Shown here piece by piece: positions 37,531 to 46,709 of a stretch of 64,000 nt of DNA. This DNA comes from Lachnospiraceae bacterium (GTDB lineage Bacteria > Bacillota > Clostridia > Lachnospirales > Lachnospiraceae). The position numbers and the translations under genes are program-made. Position 1 is the stretch's first letter, and the number at the start of each line of letters is the position of its first letter. Location of the stretch: the NCBI GenBank assembly GCA_017936785.1, contig JAGBEV010000028.1, positions 1 through 64,000 of the forward strand. The letters run 5' to 3'. Under the pieces are notes generated by a model. That model was not told the origin of the DNA. It was given only the letters and a program-made list of their open reading frames with translations, and made no database searches.

Positions 37531-38562
37531 TCATGATACAACAATATCGTTTCCTAAAGAAATGTTCAAATATTTCATGGCATCCAATCCATTTGCCAAA
37601 AGCAGCCACAATTTTATATACATTGCTGCCGGAGATGCCTGCAAAAGCACAGAAACTCCTTCTTTTTCATAGCTTCTGACCGTTTCATAGTTAAGTCCCC
37701 GGCTAACGCCTGCAATAAAAACCGGAATCTTTCTCTTTTGGGCCTCAGAGAGAAAATGTTCAAATCCGCCAAATGCTACAGGAAGGGTTCCTGAATGATA
37801 AGTATCCATCAGGATAGCATCACAATCATCAGGAATCCAAAACTCCATTCCCGGATAAGGTCTCTGAAAGTAAATATGAATATTGGGCAAATTCGCACAT
37901 TTCAGTTTTAATAAAGCCTTTGGAACGGCATCTGATGAACGCTCTTTTGCTTCTGTTACACATTCCAACCCCTGTTTACCGTTTTCTATCTTTGCATAAA
38001 CCCTGTCTTTTACACTAAACACCTGGTCGCTGTAATTATTCTGCATCAAAAGCCTGGTTGCATAATGAATGAAATGTTCCTTTTCATTTTTGTAAGAACA
38101 AAACACACCTTTATGCTTTCCTTCCAGGATCAAAAGCATGGCTCCTTCAAAATTGTCAAAGCCGTTGCTTTTTTTATGGGTCAGGGGATAATTCGCTGAC
38201 ACTGTTATTATAGGGACCTGCGCATCTGCAAATAAGTATCCCATGGCTGCTGAGGAATAAGCAAGAGTATCCGTTCCCGTAGTGATAATGATTCCATCAT
38301 AACCCCCGGCATCTTTTACCGTATTCCAAAGAGAATCCAAATATCTCCCATTCAGATTCTCACTTAATATTTCATAAGGACAGGCGGTTTCAAACAGGAT
38401 CTTTGTTTGAAACCGCTCTTCATAAAAAGCCCGCTTTTCTTTTATAAAGCGCTCTAACAAGAGCCTGCGTGGAGCCTCTCCTCCCGGTGTCAGAAAACCT
38501 TCCTCCGGTACACTACCGATGGTGCCTCCCGTAAATACTATCAAAACCTTCGTCTCTTCCAT
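37531..38562 (-). CDS. Asparaginase-family protein
   Basis: A 343-residue protein of the type I/II asparaginase fold without a signal peptide. The first catalytic Thr motif is FTGGTIGS and the second motif is TTGTDTLAYSS; Lys in TVSANYPLTHKKSNG completes the usual set. The start is ATG 38562 with AGGAGAG upstream; a TTG one codon earlier is less likely. The middle part diverges from standard AnsA, so glutaminase or related amidase activity is possible. It is convergent with the GNAT gene. Confidence 0.85.
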   Translation of the reverse strand: MEETKVLIVFTGGTIGSVPEEGFLTPGGEAPRRLLLERFIKEKRAFYEERFQTKILFETACPYEILSENLNGRYLDSLWNTVKDAGGYDGIIITTGTDTLAYSSAAMGYLFADAQVPIITVSANYPLTHKKSNGFDNFEGAMLLILEGKHKGVFCSYKNEKEHFIHYATRLLMQNNYSDQVFSVKDRVYAKIENGKQGLECVTEAKERSSDAVPKALLKLKCANLPNIHIYFQRPYPGMEFWIPDDCDAILMDTYHSGTLPVAFGGFEHFLSEAQKRKIPVFIAGVSRGLNYETVRSYEKEGVSVLLQASPAAMYIKLWLLLANGLDAMKYLNISLGNDIVVS

Positions 38563-38596
38563 CAAATCTCTCCTGCTATGTCAGAGTTTTTTGTTT

Positions 38597-39955
38597 TTAT
38601 GCCGGACTGACCATTTCTTTTCTTTCGTTAAAATGCCCGCGCAGCTTCTTCATTACATGGAAATATGCCGGAATCAAAAAGCAATCTGCACAGATCCATG
38701 CCACCGGACTTGCAAAGCTGGCTGCAGCAAAACCAAATATGGGAACAAAAACAAATCCCACAATACTTCTTGCCGCCATCTCACACACCCCTGCCAGTAT
38801 GGCAAAGTTGGAATACCCCAAGCCCTGAATCATAAACCTGACAATATTGACAAAGGCAAGAGGAATATAGAAAACTACGTTTGCTATAAGGAAATAATGA
38901 ATCCGGTCAATGATCGCCACCTCGTCCGCTGAAACAAACAGCAGGGATAAGGTCTTGCCTAAAAGCAATACAAAGATCAGGCTGATAACTGAATAAACAA
39001 TTCCCAGCTTGGAGCAGTCTTTTATTCCTTCATCAATTCTATCCAGGTATCCTGCTCCTATATTCTGACCTCCATAGGTCGCCATTGTGGAACCCATGGC
39101 ATCAAAAGGACAGCACAAAAACATACAGATTTTAGTGCCTGCCGTAACTGCCGCTACAGCATCAGAACCTAAAGTATTAACTGCCGACTGCAATATAACG
39201 CTGCCGATTGCCGTAATGGAATACTGCAGTCCCATGGGCACGCCCATTTTGCAAAGGACTCTGATACATTCAGGATCAAATCTTCTCTCTTCCCGTGACA
39301 TCCTCAAAATATCATATTTTTTTACCAGATAGATCAGGCTGATAATGCCTGACGCTCCCTGGGCGATGACTGTGGCAAGTGCTGCGCCTGCAACGCCAAA
39401 GGGAAAGATCAGAACAATATCCAGCACAATATTGGATAAAGAAGATATTACCAAAAATACCAAGGGCATAATACTGTCACCCAAAGACCGGATGATACCT
39501 GAAACCATATTATATAAGATTGTTGCCGGAATGCCCATAAATATTATGAATATATAGGCATAGGCATCTTCCATAATATTTTCCGGTGTCCGCATCCAGA
39601 CTAATATATTTCTGCAAAGAAAAACTACGATCAGGGTAATGACTATAGCAAAAATAACCGATACCCATGCACAGCCCGCCACATATTTTCTCAAGCCGTG
39701 GTCATCCTTTGCTCCGAATTTCTGGGCAATGGGAATGGCAAAACCGTTACAAAGACCAATACAAAATCCCAGGATCATAAAATTCACGGAACCTGTAGCC
39801 CCCACTGCCGCCAGGGCATCCACTCCAAGCATCCTGCCTACGATAATGGTATCTACCATATTGTAAAACTGCTGAAATAACAAGCCAAAAAGTAAAGGAA
39901 CTCCAAAACCTAAGATCAGCTTCATAGGTGAGCCTTTTGTTAAATCTTTTGTCAT
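38597..39955 (-). CDS. MATE family efflux transporter
   Basis: A 452-residue transporter with twelve membrane helices that exports drugs or metabolites using a Na+ or H+ gradient. The start is ATG 39955 (MTKDLTKGSP) after GAGGAGG; the longer open frame reaches into the promoter region. VDTIIVGRMLGVDALAAVG and GAKDDHGLRKYV are characteristic of the DinF/NorM-type family in clostridia. Tandem CAATTG sites lie in its promoter region. Confidence 0.95.
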   Translation of the reverse strand: MTKDLTKGSPMKLILGFGVPLLFGLLFQQFYNMVDTIIVGRMLGVDALAAVGATGSVNFMILGFCIGLCNGFAIPIAQKFGAKDDHGLRKYVAGCAWVSVIFAIVITLIVVFLCRNILVWMRTPENIMEDAYAYIFIIFMGIPATILYNMVSGIIRSLGDSIMPLVFLVISSLSNIVLDIVLIFPFGVAGAALATVIAQGASGIISLIYLVKKYDILRMSREERRFDPECIRVLCKMGVPMGLQYSITAIGSVILQSAVNTLGSDAVAAVTAGTKICMFLCCPFDAMGSTMATYGGQNIGAGYLDRIDEGIKDCSKLGIVYSVISLIFVLLLGKTLSLLFVSADEVAIIDRIHYFLIANVVFYIPLAFVNIVRFMIQGLGYSNFAILAGVCEMAARSIVGFVFVPIFGFAAASFASPVAWICADCFLIPAYFHVMKKLRGHFNERKEMVSPA

Positions 39956-40005
39956 ATTCCAATGCCTCCTCTCTCTATATCGCGGATATATTAGCACATT
40001 GGATT

Positions 40006-40033
40006 TCAATTGTGTATACATGATCTCAATTGT
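40006..40033 (-). promoter_or_regulatory. Tandem CAATTG sites upstream of the MATE gene
   Basis: The 8-mer TCAATTGT occurs at 40006-40013 and 40026-40033, exactly 20 bases apart (two helical turns), each containing the palindrome CAATTG. They lie 50-80 bases before the start codon. This is a plausible MarR-type operator, but no regulator gene is adjacent. Confidence 0.35.
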
Positions 40034-40129
40034 ATGAAAAAAAATACAATTTTAACACTTTTTTGACCTGATAATGATTAAAAAAAGGTTTTTTCCTTTT
40101 ATTCAGCAATCAAAATAATCTTATATTGC

Positions 40130-41917
40130 TCAAATCTGTTTTAACATCTCCAGATATTCCCTAAATACTTCCAGGGCTTTTTGCACCGGCTTGCCGCTGG
40201 TCATATCCACCTTACACAGCTTTAACAATTCAATGGGGCTCATGCTGCTGCCTCCGCTTAAAAACCTTTTATAATCTTCTACTGCCCCTTCTTCCCCATT
40301 CAAAATCCTGCTGCTGATGGCAATTGCTGCCGCAAATCCTGTTGCATACTGATAAACATAAAAAGGCGTGTAGAAATGAGGAATTCTCGCCCATTCATAA
40401 GCAATTTCATCGTCGATCACCATATCCTGCCCGAAATATTTCTTATTTAATTCCCGGTAAGTATCACATAACACCTGAGCTGTCAGCGTCTTCCCTTCCT
40501 TAACCATGTCATGGGTCATCATTTCAAATTCCGCAAACATAGTCTGGCGGTATAACGTACCTTTAAACTGGTCCAGAAAATAATTGATCAAATAAGCCTT
40601 TTCCTTTTTATCCTCAGTTTTTTCCAGCAGATAATGAATTAACAGCGCTTCATTACAGGTAGAAGCCACTTCTGCCACGAAAATCTTATATCCTGCATAT
40701 AAATAAGGCTGATGCTTATCTGAATAGTGAGAATGAAGGGCATGACCCATTTCATGCGCCAGCGTAAATACATGATTTAAGGTTCCCTGAAAATTCAGCA
40801 ACACATAAGGATGCACTCCATATGCTCCCCAGGAATAGGCGCCATTGCGCTTTCCTTCATTTTCATATACATCAATCCACCGGTTGTCAAATCCTTCTCT
40901 TAACAGTTCCAGATAATCCTCTCCCATGGGCGCCAATCCTTCCAGAACCAGTTTCTTTGCCTCCTCAAAGGTATATTTCTTTTCCACGCCGCTTACCATG
41001 GGCACATATACATCATACATATGCAGTTCTTCCACACCTAACAATTTTTTGCGAAGAGCTACATAATCATACATGGTGTCCAGATTATCATGAACAGCCT
41101 CGATCAGCTTATGATACACATTCACCGGGATTTCCGAATCATCCAGTGCCGCTTCCAAAGCGCTGTCATAATGCCTCTCCTTTGCAAAAAAAGCTGTGGC
41201 TCTGGCATTGGCATCATACATTGCCGCAACAGTATTGATATTCTGGCGGTAGGCTGCATAAAGAGAAGTAAAGGCTTCCTGTCTGACTCTTCTGTCTCCG
41301 CTCTCCATAAAGGAAATAAATCTACCCTGGGTAAGGGGGACCTTCTCTCCTTTTTCATCTGTGATATCCGCAAACCTGATATCCGCATTATTGAACATGG
41401 AATAGATATTAGAAGCTCCCTTTGCCATTTCGTTAGCAGCCGCTAACATATGTTCCCCCTTTTCATCCAGAGTATGTTCCTTTTGTCTCTGGATATTTTC
41501 TATAAACAGACGGTATGCAGAAAGCTCCGGTTCCTCTTCATAAAATTCATCTAATTTCTCCCGGGAAATCTCCAGAATCTGGGGAACCATATAGGAAACA
41601 GCCGCCTGGAGCAGGTTCATTTTGATCTCTGCTTCTCCTGCAAATCCCTGATAATAAAAATTTGCCGTATCCTGATGATATCTCTGGTTCGCATAAACAT
41701 AATAAGCTTCCATCAGACAGTTTACCTCTTCATACGCCTTCAGACATTCCAAAAGCTTACGGGCGCTCTCCTGCAGATGCCCGTCATATTCTTTTATCTG
41801 GTCAATGGCAAACTGCAGCCTGACACCATCACTTTTCCATGCGTCATCATTGATATAAAGATCCTCCAATGCCCAGGTATCTTCTGTTTTCTGTTCTTCC
41901 CTTTTCATCAATTTCAT
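40130..41917 (-). CDS. pepF: Oligoendopeptidase F
   Basis: A 595-residue cytoplasmic M3-family zinc peptidase that degrades short peptides. The zinc site is LAHEMGHALHSHYS (HExxH) with the third ligand Glu in VAEVASTCNEALL. The chosen start is ATG 41917 (MKLMKREEQ) after AAGGAA; a TTG at 42004 overlapping the previous stop would add a 29-residue, highly charged, unconserved-looking extension. It follows the GTPase-nuclease gene on the same strand. Confidence 0.93.
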   Translation of the reverse strand: MKLMKREEQKTEDTWALEDLYINDDAWKSDGVRLQFAIDQIKEYDGHLQESARKLLECLKAYEEVNCLMEAYYVYANQRYHQDTANFYYQGFAGEAEIKMNLLQAAVSYMVPQILEISREKLDEFYEEEPELSAYRLFIENIQRQKEHTLDEKGEHMLAAANEMAKGASNIYSMFNNADIRFADITDEKGEKVPLTQGRFISFMESGDRRVRQEAFTSLYAAYRQNINTVAAMYDANARATAFFAKERHYDSALEAALDDSEIPVNVYHKLIEAVHDNLDTMYDYVALRKKLLGVEELHMYDVYVPMVSGVEKKYTFEEAKKLVLEGLAPMGEDYLELLREGFDNRWIDVYENEGKRNGAYSWGAYGVHPYVLLNFQGTLNHVFTLAHEMGHALHSHYSDKHQPYLYAGYKIFVAEVASTCNEALLIHYLLEKTEDKKEKAYLINYFLDQFKGTLYRQTMFAEFEMMTHDMVKEGKTLTAQVLCDTYRELNKKYFGQDMVIDDEIAYEWARIPHFYTPFYVYQYATGFAAAIAISSRILNGEEGAVEDYKRFLSGGSSMSPIELLKLCKVDMTSGKPVQKALEVFREYLEMLKQI

Positions 41918-42000
41918 TTTATGAATTTCCTTTCTGCGATTTTTCTCTTTTTTATCCTTTTCTTTCACATGGTATTCTATTTCCCTGTTCCGTCCTGTTT

Positions 42001-44607
42001 TCAAATTCTTCCATCTATGATTTCCCGCACCTTTTCCTTTACATCTGCAACTTCCCGTTCAAATTCCCCGGCGGACACTCTCATGGCACCATGTCCCATA
42101 ATGATCAACTGCTCCAATCCGTCGGAAGTTGCCACTCTGACCCGGTGCTTACTTCCTATATCCTTAGTTACTTTTTCAATATACATATCCGCAGTCTCCG
42201 CCTCTTTGGTATAAACGACATGGATATTGTGATATTTCCCCACTTCTCCCATATTGCCCTTAACCTTATAGGCGTCAAATACAAGGATCAGATGGCATTT
42301 GGTAAAGCCCTGGTAATCACAGAGAATATCCATAAGCCGTCCTCTTGCTGCGTCCAGATTAGTCTTTGCCAGTTCCTTTAATTCATCCCATGCAAAAATA
42401 ATATTGTAACCATCCACTAACAAATAATTTTCTACAGGCATTACATTTTTATTCTTCTGTTTCCTGTAGTATTCCCCTGCATCCACGCTCTTTCCGCCTG
42501 CTACATACCTGGTATGGCTGCTGCCGTATTCCCTTCTTTTCATAGGACCGAATTCCCGCAGCATGATTTCTTCCAGCTCACGGTCAGAATACCCGCTGCC
42601 GTCTTTGCGATTCTCCTGTTTCTCCCTATTGACTTTTCTGCGTACTTTCTCATCAACCGTCTCCCCCGCTTTCCCGGAGACATCCGGCACATGACTGTCT
42701 ATGTGCATATATTGACGCACTTCATCCCACTTTACATAAAAACCGGCCCCATGGGCGCAGAAAACCGAACCTGTAGGGTTTTCCAGGTCTTCTTCACTAT
42801 CATATGCTGCCTGCTTTAGTACTTCCGGGGTATTATGACAGGGCTTGTAACCTGCAGCCTGGAGATTCATCCTTCCCCTTCCCTTTGTATAAGCAGCTAC
42901 CTGACTGACATAATCAATGGAAGTGGCTACCGGAATTGTTCCCTTTATCACAGATGTTTCTCCCGAAGTCCGGGGCGGCTCAAATTGACCGCTCATTCTC
43001 TGGATATCGCTCATTGCCCTGCCGATCTGTTCCGTAGGAACCTCCAGTTCAAAGGCATAAAAAGGTTCCAACAAAATACTTTCCCCGCTCTTTAACCCCT
43101 GTCTGACCGCACGATAAGTAGCCTGTCTGAAGTCTCCTCCCTCCGTATGCTTCAGATGCGCCTTGCCTCCAACAAGTGTAATCCTCATATCGGTTATGGC
43201 GGCTCCCATGAGCACACCGGGATGCTCCCGCTCCCCTAAATGGGTGAGGATCAGTCTCTGCCAGTTTAAATCCAGTTCGTCCTCACTTAAATCGCTGTCA
43301 TAGATCAACCCGCTTCCTTCCGGCAGAGGTTCCATCAATAAATGAACCTCCGCATAGTGGCGCAGAGGCTCAAAATGCCCCACGCCTTCCACCGCTGCAG
43401 CAATGGTTTCCCGATAGACAATGCTTCCCCTGTCAAATTCCACAGTTACCCCAAAGCGCTCTGAGATCATATCCTTTAGGATTTCAAGCTGCACCTTACC
43501 CATGATCTGTACATGGATTCCCTTCAGTTTTTCATTCCACAGCACATGAAGCAGAGGGTCTTCCTCTTCCAGTTCCCGCATTTTTGGCAGTATGACAGCC
43601 GGATCAGTTTCTGCCGGAAGAAGCATCTGGCAGGTCATGACCGGAGTTAATACGGGCTCTGGGGATTCCTCTTCTATTCCTACACCCTGCCCGGGATAGG
43701 TTTTTGCCGGTCCCGTAACAGCACAGACGCTTCCTGCTTTTACCTCACTTACAGTTTCATATCTGCTTCCGGAGTAAATACGGATCTGGTCCGCCTTCTC
43801 CCCGTTTAAGAGCTCTTTGACCTTGAGGTTTCCTCCTGTAACCTTCAGGTAAGTTAAACGATTTCCCTGTTCATCTTTTGCGATCTTATAGATCTTTGCA
43901 CCAAATTCAGAAGGATAATTTAAGTCACAGCAATAATCCTTCATTCCATCTAACAGTTCCCGAATCCCTTTCAGTTTTAATGCTGACCCAAAGAAGCAGG
44001 GAAATAATTTCCGCTCTGCCACCAATAGGGAAATGGTTTCCTTTTCCAGATACCCCTTTTCCAAAAACTCTTCCATGGCATTTTCCTCACACAGGGCTGC
44101 CTCTTCCATAAAAGAATCTTCTTCCGTAAAATCCAGAAGGTTTGCCGAGAGCCTGTCCCTCATTCCGGAAAGCATTTCTTTCCTGTCTTCATCAGAAAAA
44201 TCCGCGCCCAGCAGATCGATCTTGTTCATAAATAGAAAAGTGGGAATGTGATATTTCTCCAAAAGTTTCCATACAGTCTCCGTATGAGCCTGAATACCAT
44301 CGGTTCCACTGACTACCAAAATGGCATAATCAAGCACCTGCAGGGTTCTCTCCATCTCCGTAGAAAAATCCACATGACCGGGTGTATCCAACAGGGTCAT
44401 TTCCATCCCATCGGTAACAACCTTAGCCTGTTTGGAAAAAATCGTAATTCCTCTTTGCCGCTCCAGCCTGAACGTATCCAGATAAGCATCCTGATGGTCC
44501 ACTCTCCCCATGTTTCTGATCGTTCCGCTTTCATAAAGCAATGCCTCTGATAAAGTTGTCTTTCCTGCATCCACATGTGCCAGGATTCCCACTACAGGCT
44601 TTTTCAT
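42001..44607 (-). CDS. Tet(M)-like ribosomal-protection GTPase fused to a Rae1/YacP-type NYN nuclease domain
   Basis: An 868-residue two-part protein. Residues 1 to about 655 are an EF-G/Tet(M)-type translational GTPase: G1 AHVDAGKTT, G2 RQRGITI, G3 DTPGH, G4 NKID, then domains II-V, with an end (CAHGAGFYVKWDEVRQYMHI) that differs from classical Tet(M). A basic, charged linker (about 660-724) leads to a NYN/PIN domain (725-868) resembling the ribosome-associated endonuclease Rae1. Four acidic residues are in place: D732 (LVDGYN), D778 (VFDAYK), D807 (ETADMY) and D829 (TSDGLE). The start follows GGAGAATGTGTA. It lies between a zinc-ribbon membrane protein and pepF. The domains are clear; the joint function is inferred. 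Confidence 0.93.
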   Translation of the reverse strand: MKKPVVGILAHVDAGKTTLSEALLYESGTIRNMGRVDHQDAYLDTFRLERQRGITIFSKQAKVVTDGMEMTLLDTPGHVDFSTEMERTLQVLDYAILVVSGTDGIQAHTETVWKLLEKYHIPTFLFMNKIDLLGADFSDEDRKEMLSGMRDRLSANLLDFTEEDSFMEEAALCEENAMEEFLEKGYLEKETISLLVAERKLFPCFFGSALKLKGIRELLDGMKDYCCDLNYPSEFGAKIYKIAKDEQGNRLTYLKVTGGNLKVKELLNGEKADQIRIYSGSRYETVSEVKAGSVCAVTGPAKTYPGQGVGIEEESPEPVLTPVMTCQMLLPAETDPAVILPKMRELEEEDPLLHVLWNEKLKGIHVQIMGKVQLEILKDMISERFGVTVEFDRGSIVYRETIAAAVEGVGHFEPLRHYAEVHLLMEPLPEGSGLIYDSDLSEDELDLNWQRLILTHLGEREHPGVLMGAAITDMRITLVGGKAHLKHTEGGDFRQATYRAVRQGLKSGESILLEPFYAFELEVPTEQIGRAMSDIQRMSGQFEPPRTSGETSVIKGTIPVATSIDYVSQVAAYTKGRGRMNLQAAGYKPCHNTPEVLKQAAYDSEEDLENPTGSVFCAHGAGFYVKWDEVRQYMHIDSHVPDVSGKAGETVDEKVRRKVNREKQENRKDGSGYSDRELEEIMLREFGPMKRREYGSSHTRYVAGGKSVDAGEYYRKQKNKNVMPVENYLLVDGYNIIFAWDELKELAKTNLDAARGRLMDILCDYQGFTKCHLILVFDAYKVKGNMGEVGKYHNIHVVYTKEAETADMYIEKVTKDIGSKHRVRVATSDGLEQLIIMGHGAMRVSAGEFEREVADVKEKVREIIDGRI

Positions 44608-44630
44608 TACACATTCTCCAAACTGTTTTA

Positions 44631-45872
44631 CTATCTTTTCCGAATCTTGATTACTGCCCAGTCATCCTCTTCCAAATGATATTCCCCGCCGCAAAAAGGA
44701 CAATAGCGTTCTCTTGTAGCATCAAAACTTCCGCCGCAGCCTGCACACTGTACTTTCCTGATGGAAAATCCAAAATCTGATTCCTTCTCCAGTTTTCTGC
44801 ATATTACCATGCGGAATATATCGGTCTTCTGATAAACTTTACCTTTATCATAAATGTCAGCCATATATACATCCAGATCAAGATAACAATATCCATTTTC
44901 GATCCACTTCTTATTCAGCCCTATGTATCCTCCATAAGCCGCTTCCACAATTTCAGAAAGATCGGGGATTTCCCCTTCTCCCTTATAAACCGTAAGTTCC
45001 TTAACATCCTCTGCAAAAATCATAATTTTTAAAAGACTTACGATTCTGCCTATAAAATATTCATAGGAAAAACTCTTATCATAAGGCTTCATCAGCCTGT
45101 TCAGCCGCAACTTCGTGCCTGCAGTCCTGAAAAGTCTGGGAATGTTTACTGCTGCAAAACCCAAAAGACTCATGAACATCCACATGCACATAGCCAAATA
45201 CCCCAGAAAAATTCCCAGTGGTATACTTCCCAAAAGATTTAAGAATATGGAAAATATCTTCCCCTGGATCAGGGCAGGAATCGTCCAGCACAGCCAGACC
45301 AATATGATCCCGCCTATCGCCCATTTTTTGATCCTGTTTTTGCTCTCTTTTTGATTCATAGAAAAATCATACTGAAAAAAGTAACCGGTTACCACAGGAA
45401 AGAGATCAGACATCAGAAATCTGGTATGACAATAAGGGCATCCGTCCAAAAGTACCTTTATGGAACTGACCGCACCGCAGCTGGGACAGCAATAGGTTTC
45501 ATCTATCTTTTGCTGTTCCATTTTAGTTATTGTCTGATAAAAATTCTGTGGTTTTTCTTTCTCATATACCTTTTTTTCATCACGCCAAAAAGCTGTTTTC
45601 TGTAAATAGCTTGAGAAAACAAACTCATTGGTATAAATCTGGTCTTTGTAGGTTTTTTGAAAGATCCGGTCCAAATGCTCTCCCCTAAGCTTCATCCGGT
45701 ATTCCATCTTAAGATTCCGTTCCCTGAGACGTCCTTTTTGCAGATCCAGATAATATCTGATATCCTGATTGCCCGTAGAAGGTGCCTCACCGCTCCTGCT
45801 CCACTCTTCCAGTTCATCAGTAAACTGCCTGAAGATCTTTTCATCTTCCGTGTTGTATGGTTTTGTATTCAT
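44631..45872 (-). CDS. Zinc-ribbon membrane protein
   Basis: A 413-residue protein. The start at 45872 (MNTKPYN) has GGGGG nine bases upstream. A charged helical N-terminus precedes a first zinc ribbon (CPSCGAV...CPYCHTRF). Two membrane segments follow (roughly residues 185-205 and 215-250), then a soluble domain and a second C-terminal zinc ribbon (CAGCGGSF...CPFCGGEY). I do not recognise the soluble domain with confidence. It is the first gene of a likely operon with the GTPase-nuclease fusion (23-base gap) and pepF. Confidence 0.8.
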   Translation of the reverse strand: MNTKPYNTEDEKIFRQFTDELEEWSRSGEAPSTGNQDIRYYLDLQKGRLRERNLKMEYRMKLRGEHLDRIFQKTYKDQIYTNEFVFSSYLQKTAFWRDEKKVYEKEKPQNFYQTITKMEQQKIDETYCCPSCGAVSSIKVLLDGCPYCHTRFLMSDLFPVVTGYFFQYDFSMNQKESKNRIKKWAIGGIILVWLCWTIPALIQGKIFSIFLNLLGSIPLGIFLGYLAMCMWMFMSLLGFAAVNIPRLFRTAGTKLRLNRLMKPYDKSFSYEYFIGRIVSLLKIMIFAEDVKELTVYKGEGEIPDLSEIVEAAYGGYIGLNKKWIENGYCYLDLDVYMADIYDKGKVYQKTDIFRMVICRKLEKESDFGFSIRKVQCAGCGGSFDATRERYCPFCGGEYHLEEDDWAVIKIRKR

Positions 45873-45970
45873 AAGCTCCATCCCCCATTCTTCATAAGTA
45901 TTCTTTTAAATTCTACTTTAATTCAGAGGCTCCGTCAATTCTGCCTTTGAACCGGTCATGTGCAAAGACG

Positions 45971-46022
45971 GGCTTATTTATTTTCCCTTGTTGTTCTTAT
46001 TTTAGGCGGCAGTGCAATTGAG
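45971..46022 (-). pseudogene. Frameshifted remnant of a Hol_Tox holin-like toxin gene
   Basis: The plus-strand stretch starting GGCTTATTTATTTTC at 45971 matches the 3' half of the intact toxin gene and its terminator arm (51342 onward) at about 28 of the first 30 bases. A deletion follows, and the match resumes in GCAGTGCAAT. On the minus strand only the end (NKNNKGK-stop) is recognisable, out of frame and behind a stop. The 5' half and ribosome-binding site are absent, and the remnant abuts the response regulator stop. Confidence 0.7.
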
Positions 46023-46027
46023 AAAAT

Positions 46028-46669
46028 TTACTCCTCTTTCTTCTTACCTGTAAGATAATATACCGCAAGCGCTGTTCTGTGGGACAGATTCTCCTTGGCT
46101 AATATGGAGGTGATGTAATTTTTAACAGTTCCTTCCGTTATGAAAAGCTGACTGGCGATTTCTTTGTTAGAAAGCCCTTCTGCAACTGCTTTGATAATAT
46201 CCATTTCTCTGGAGGTATATCCCTCCCCGTTAAATCCACCTGCTCTTACATCAGTATTTTTTGCAAGATTTTCTAAGATCGCTTCCTCCATGACACCTGT
46301 TCCGTTATATACGGATCTGATCATCTGCTTTAAATGCTCCGGCGTATGATTTTTGATCAAATACCCCTTTGCTCCGTTGCGAAGTGCCTTCTGCACCAGC
46401 TCATCATCATCAAAAGTTGTAAGGATCAGCACTTTTCCCAGATCATGTTCTACAATATACTTTGTTGCTTCGATTCCGTCCATTTCCGGCATCTGAATAT
46501 CCATTAAAAAAACATCCGGTGCCGTCACTTTGGCAATCTCTATTGCCTCCCTTCCGTTTGCAGCACAGCCGATGACTTCAAACCCTTCATCTACATCCAG
46601 AATGATCTTCATACCGCCTCGGACAAACTCACTGTCATCCGCAATGATCACTTTTATCTTTTCCATCAT
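46028..46669 (-). CDS. Response regulator, NarL/FixJ family
   Basis: A 213-residue regulator. The receiver domain has IIADDSEFVRGG and the phosphorylation site Asp in DVFLMDIQMPEMDG. The C-terminal LuxR-type helix-turn-helix reads LSNKEIASQLFITEGTVKNYI. AGGGA precedes two adjacent ATGs, so the start may be one codon later. It is the last gene of the exporter operon and pairs with the kinase directly upstream. Confidence 0.96.
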   Translation of the reverse strand: MMEKIKVIIADDSEFVRGGMKIILDVDEGFEVIGCAANGREAIEIAKVTAPDVFLMDIQMPEMDGIEATKYIVEHDLGKVLILTTFDDDELVQKALRNGAKGYLIKNHTPEHLKQMIRSVYNGTGVMEEAILENLAKNTDVRAGGFNGEGYTSREMDIIKAVAEGLSNKEIASQLFITEGTVKNYITSILAKENLSHRTALAVYYLTGKKKEE

Positions 46670-46709
46670 TTTTCCCTATACTTTCCTATTTATTTTGTTC
46701 AAAAATCTC

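Noticed and set aside
42001-44607. Calling this gene a plain tetracycline-resistance gene tet(M)/tet(W)
   Set aside because: The C-terminal domain ending differs from classical Tet proteins, a nuclease domain is fused on, and the context is chromosomal housekeeping genes with no mobile element; resistance cannot be claimed.
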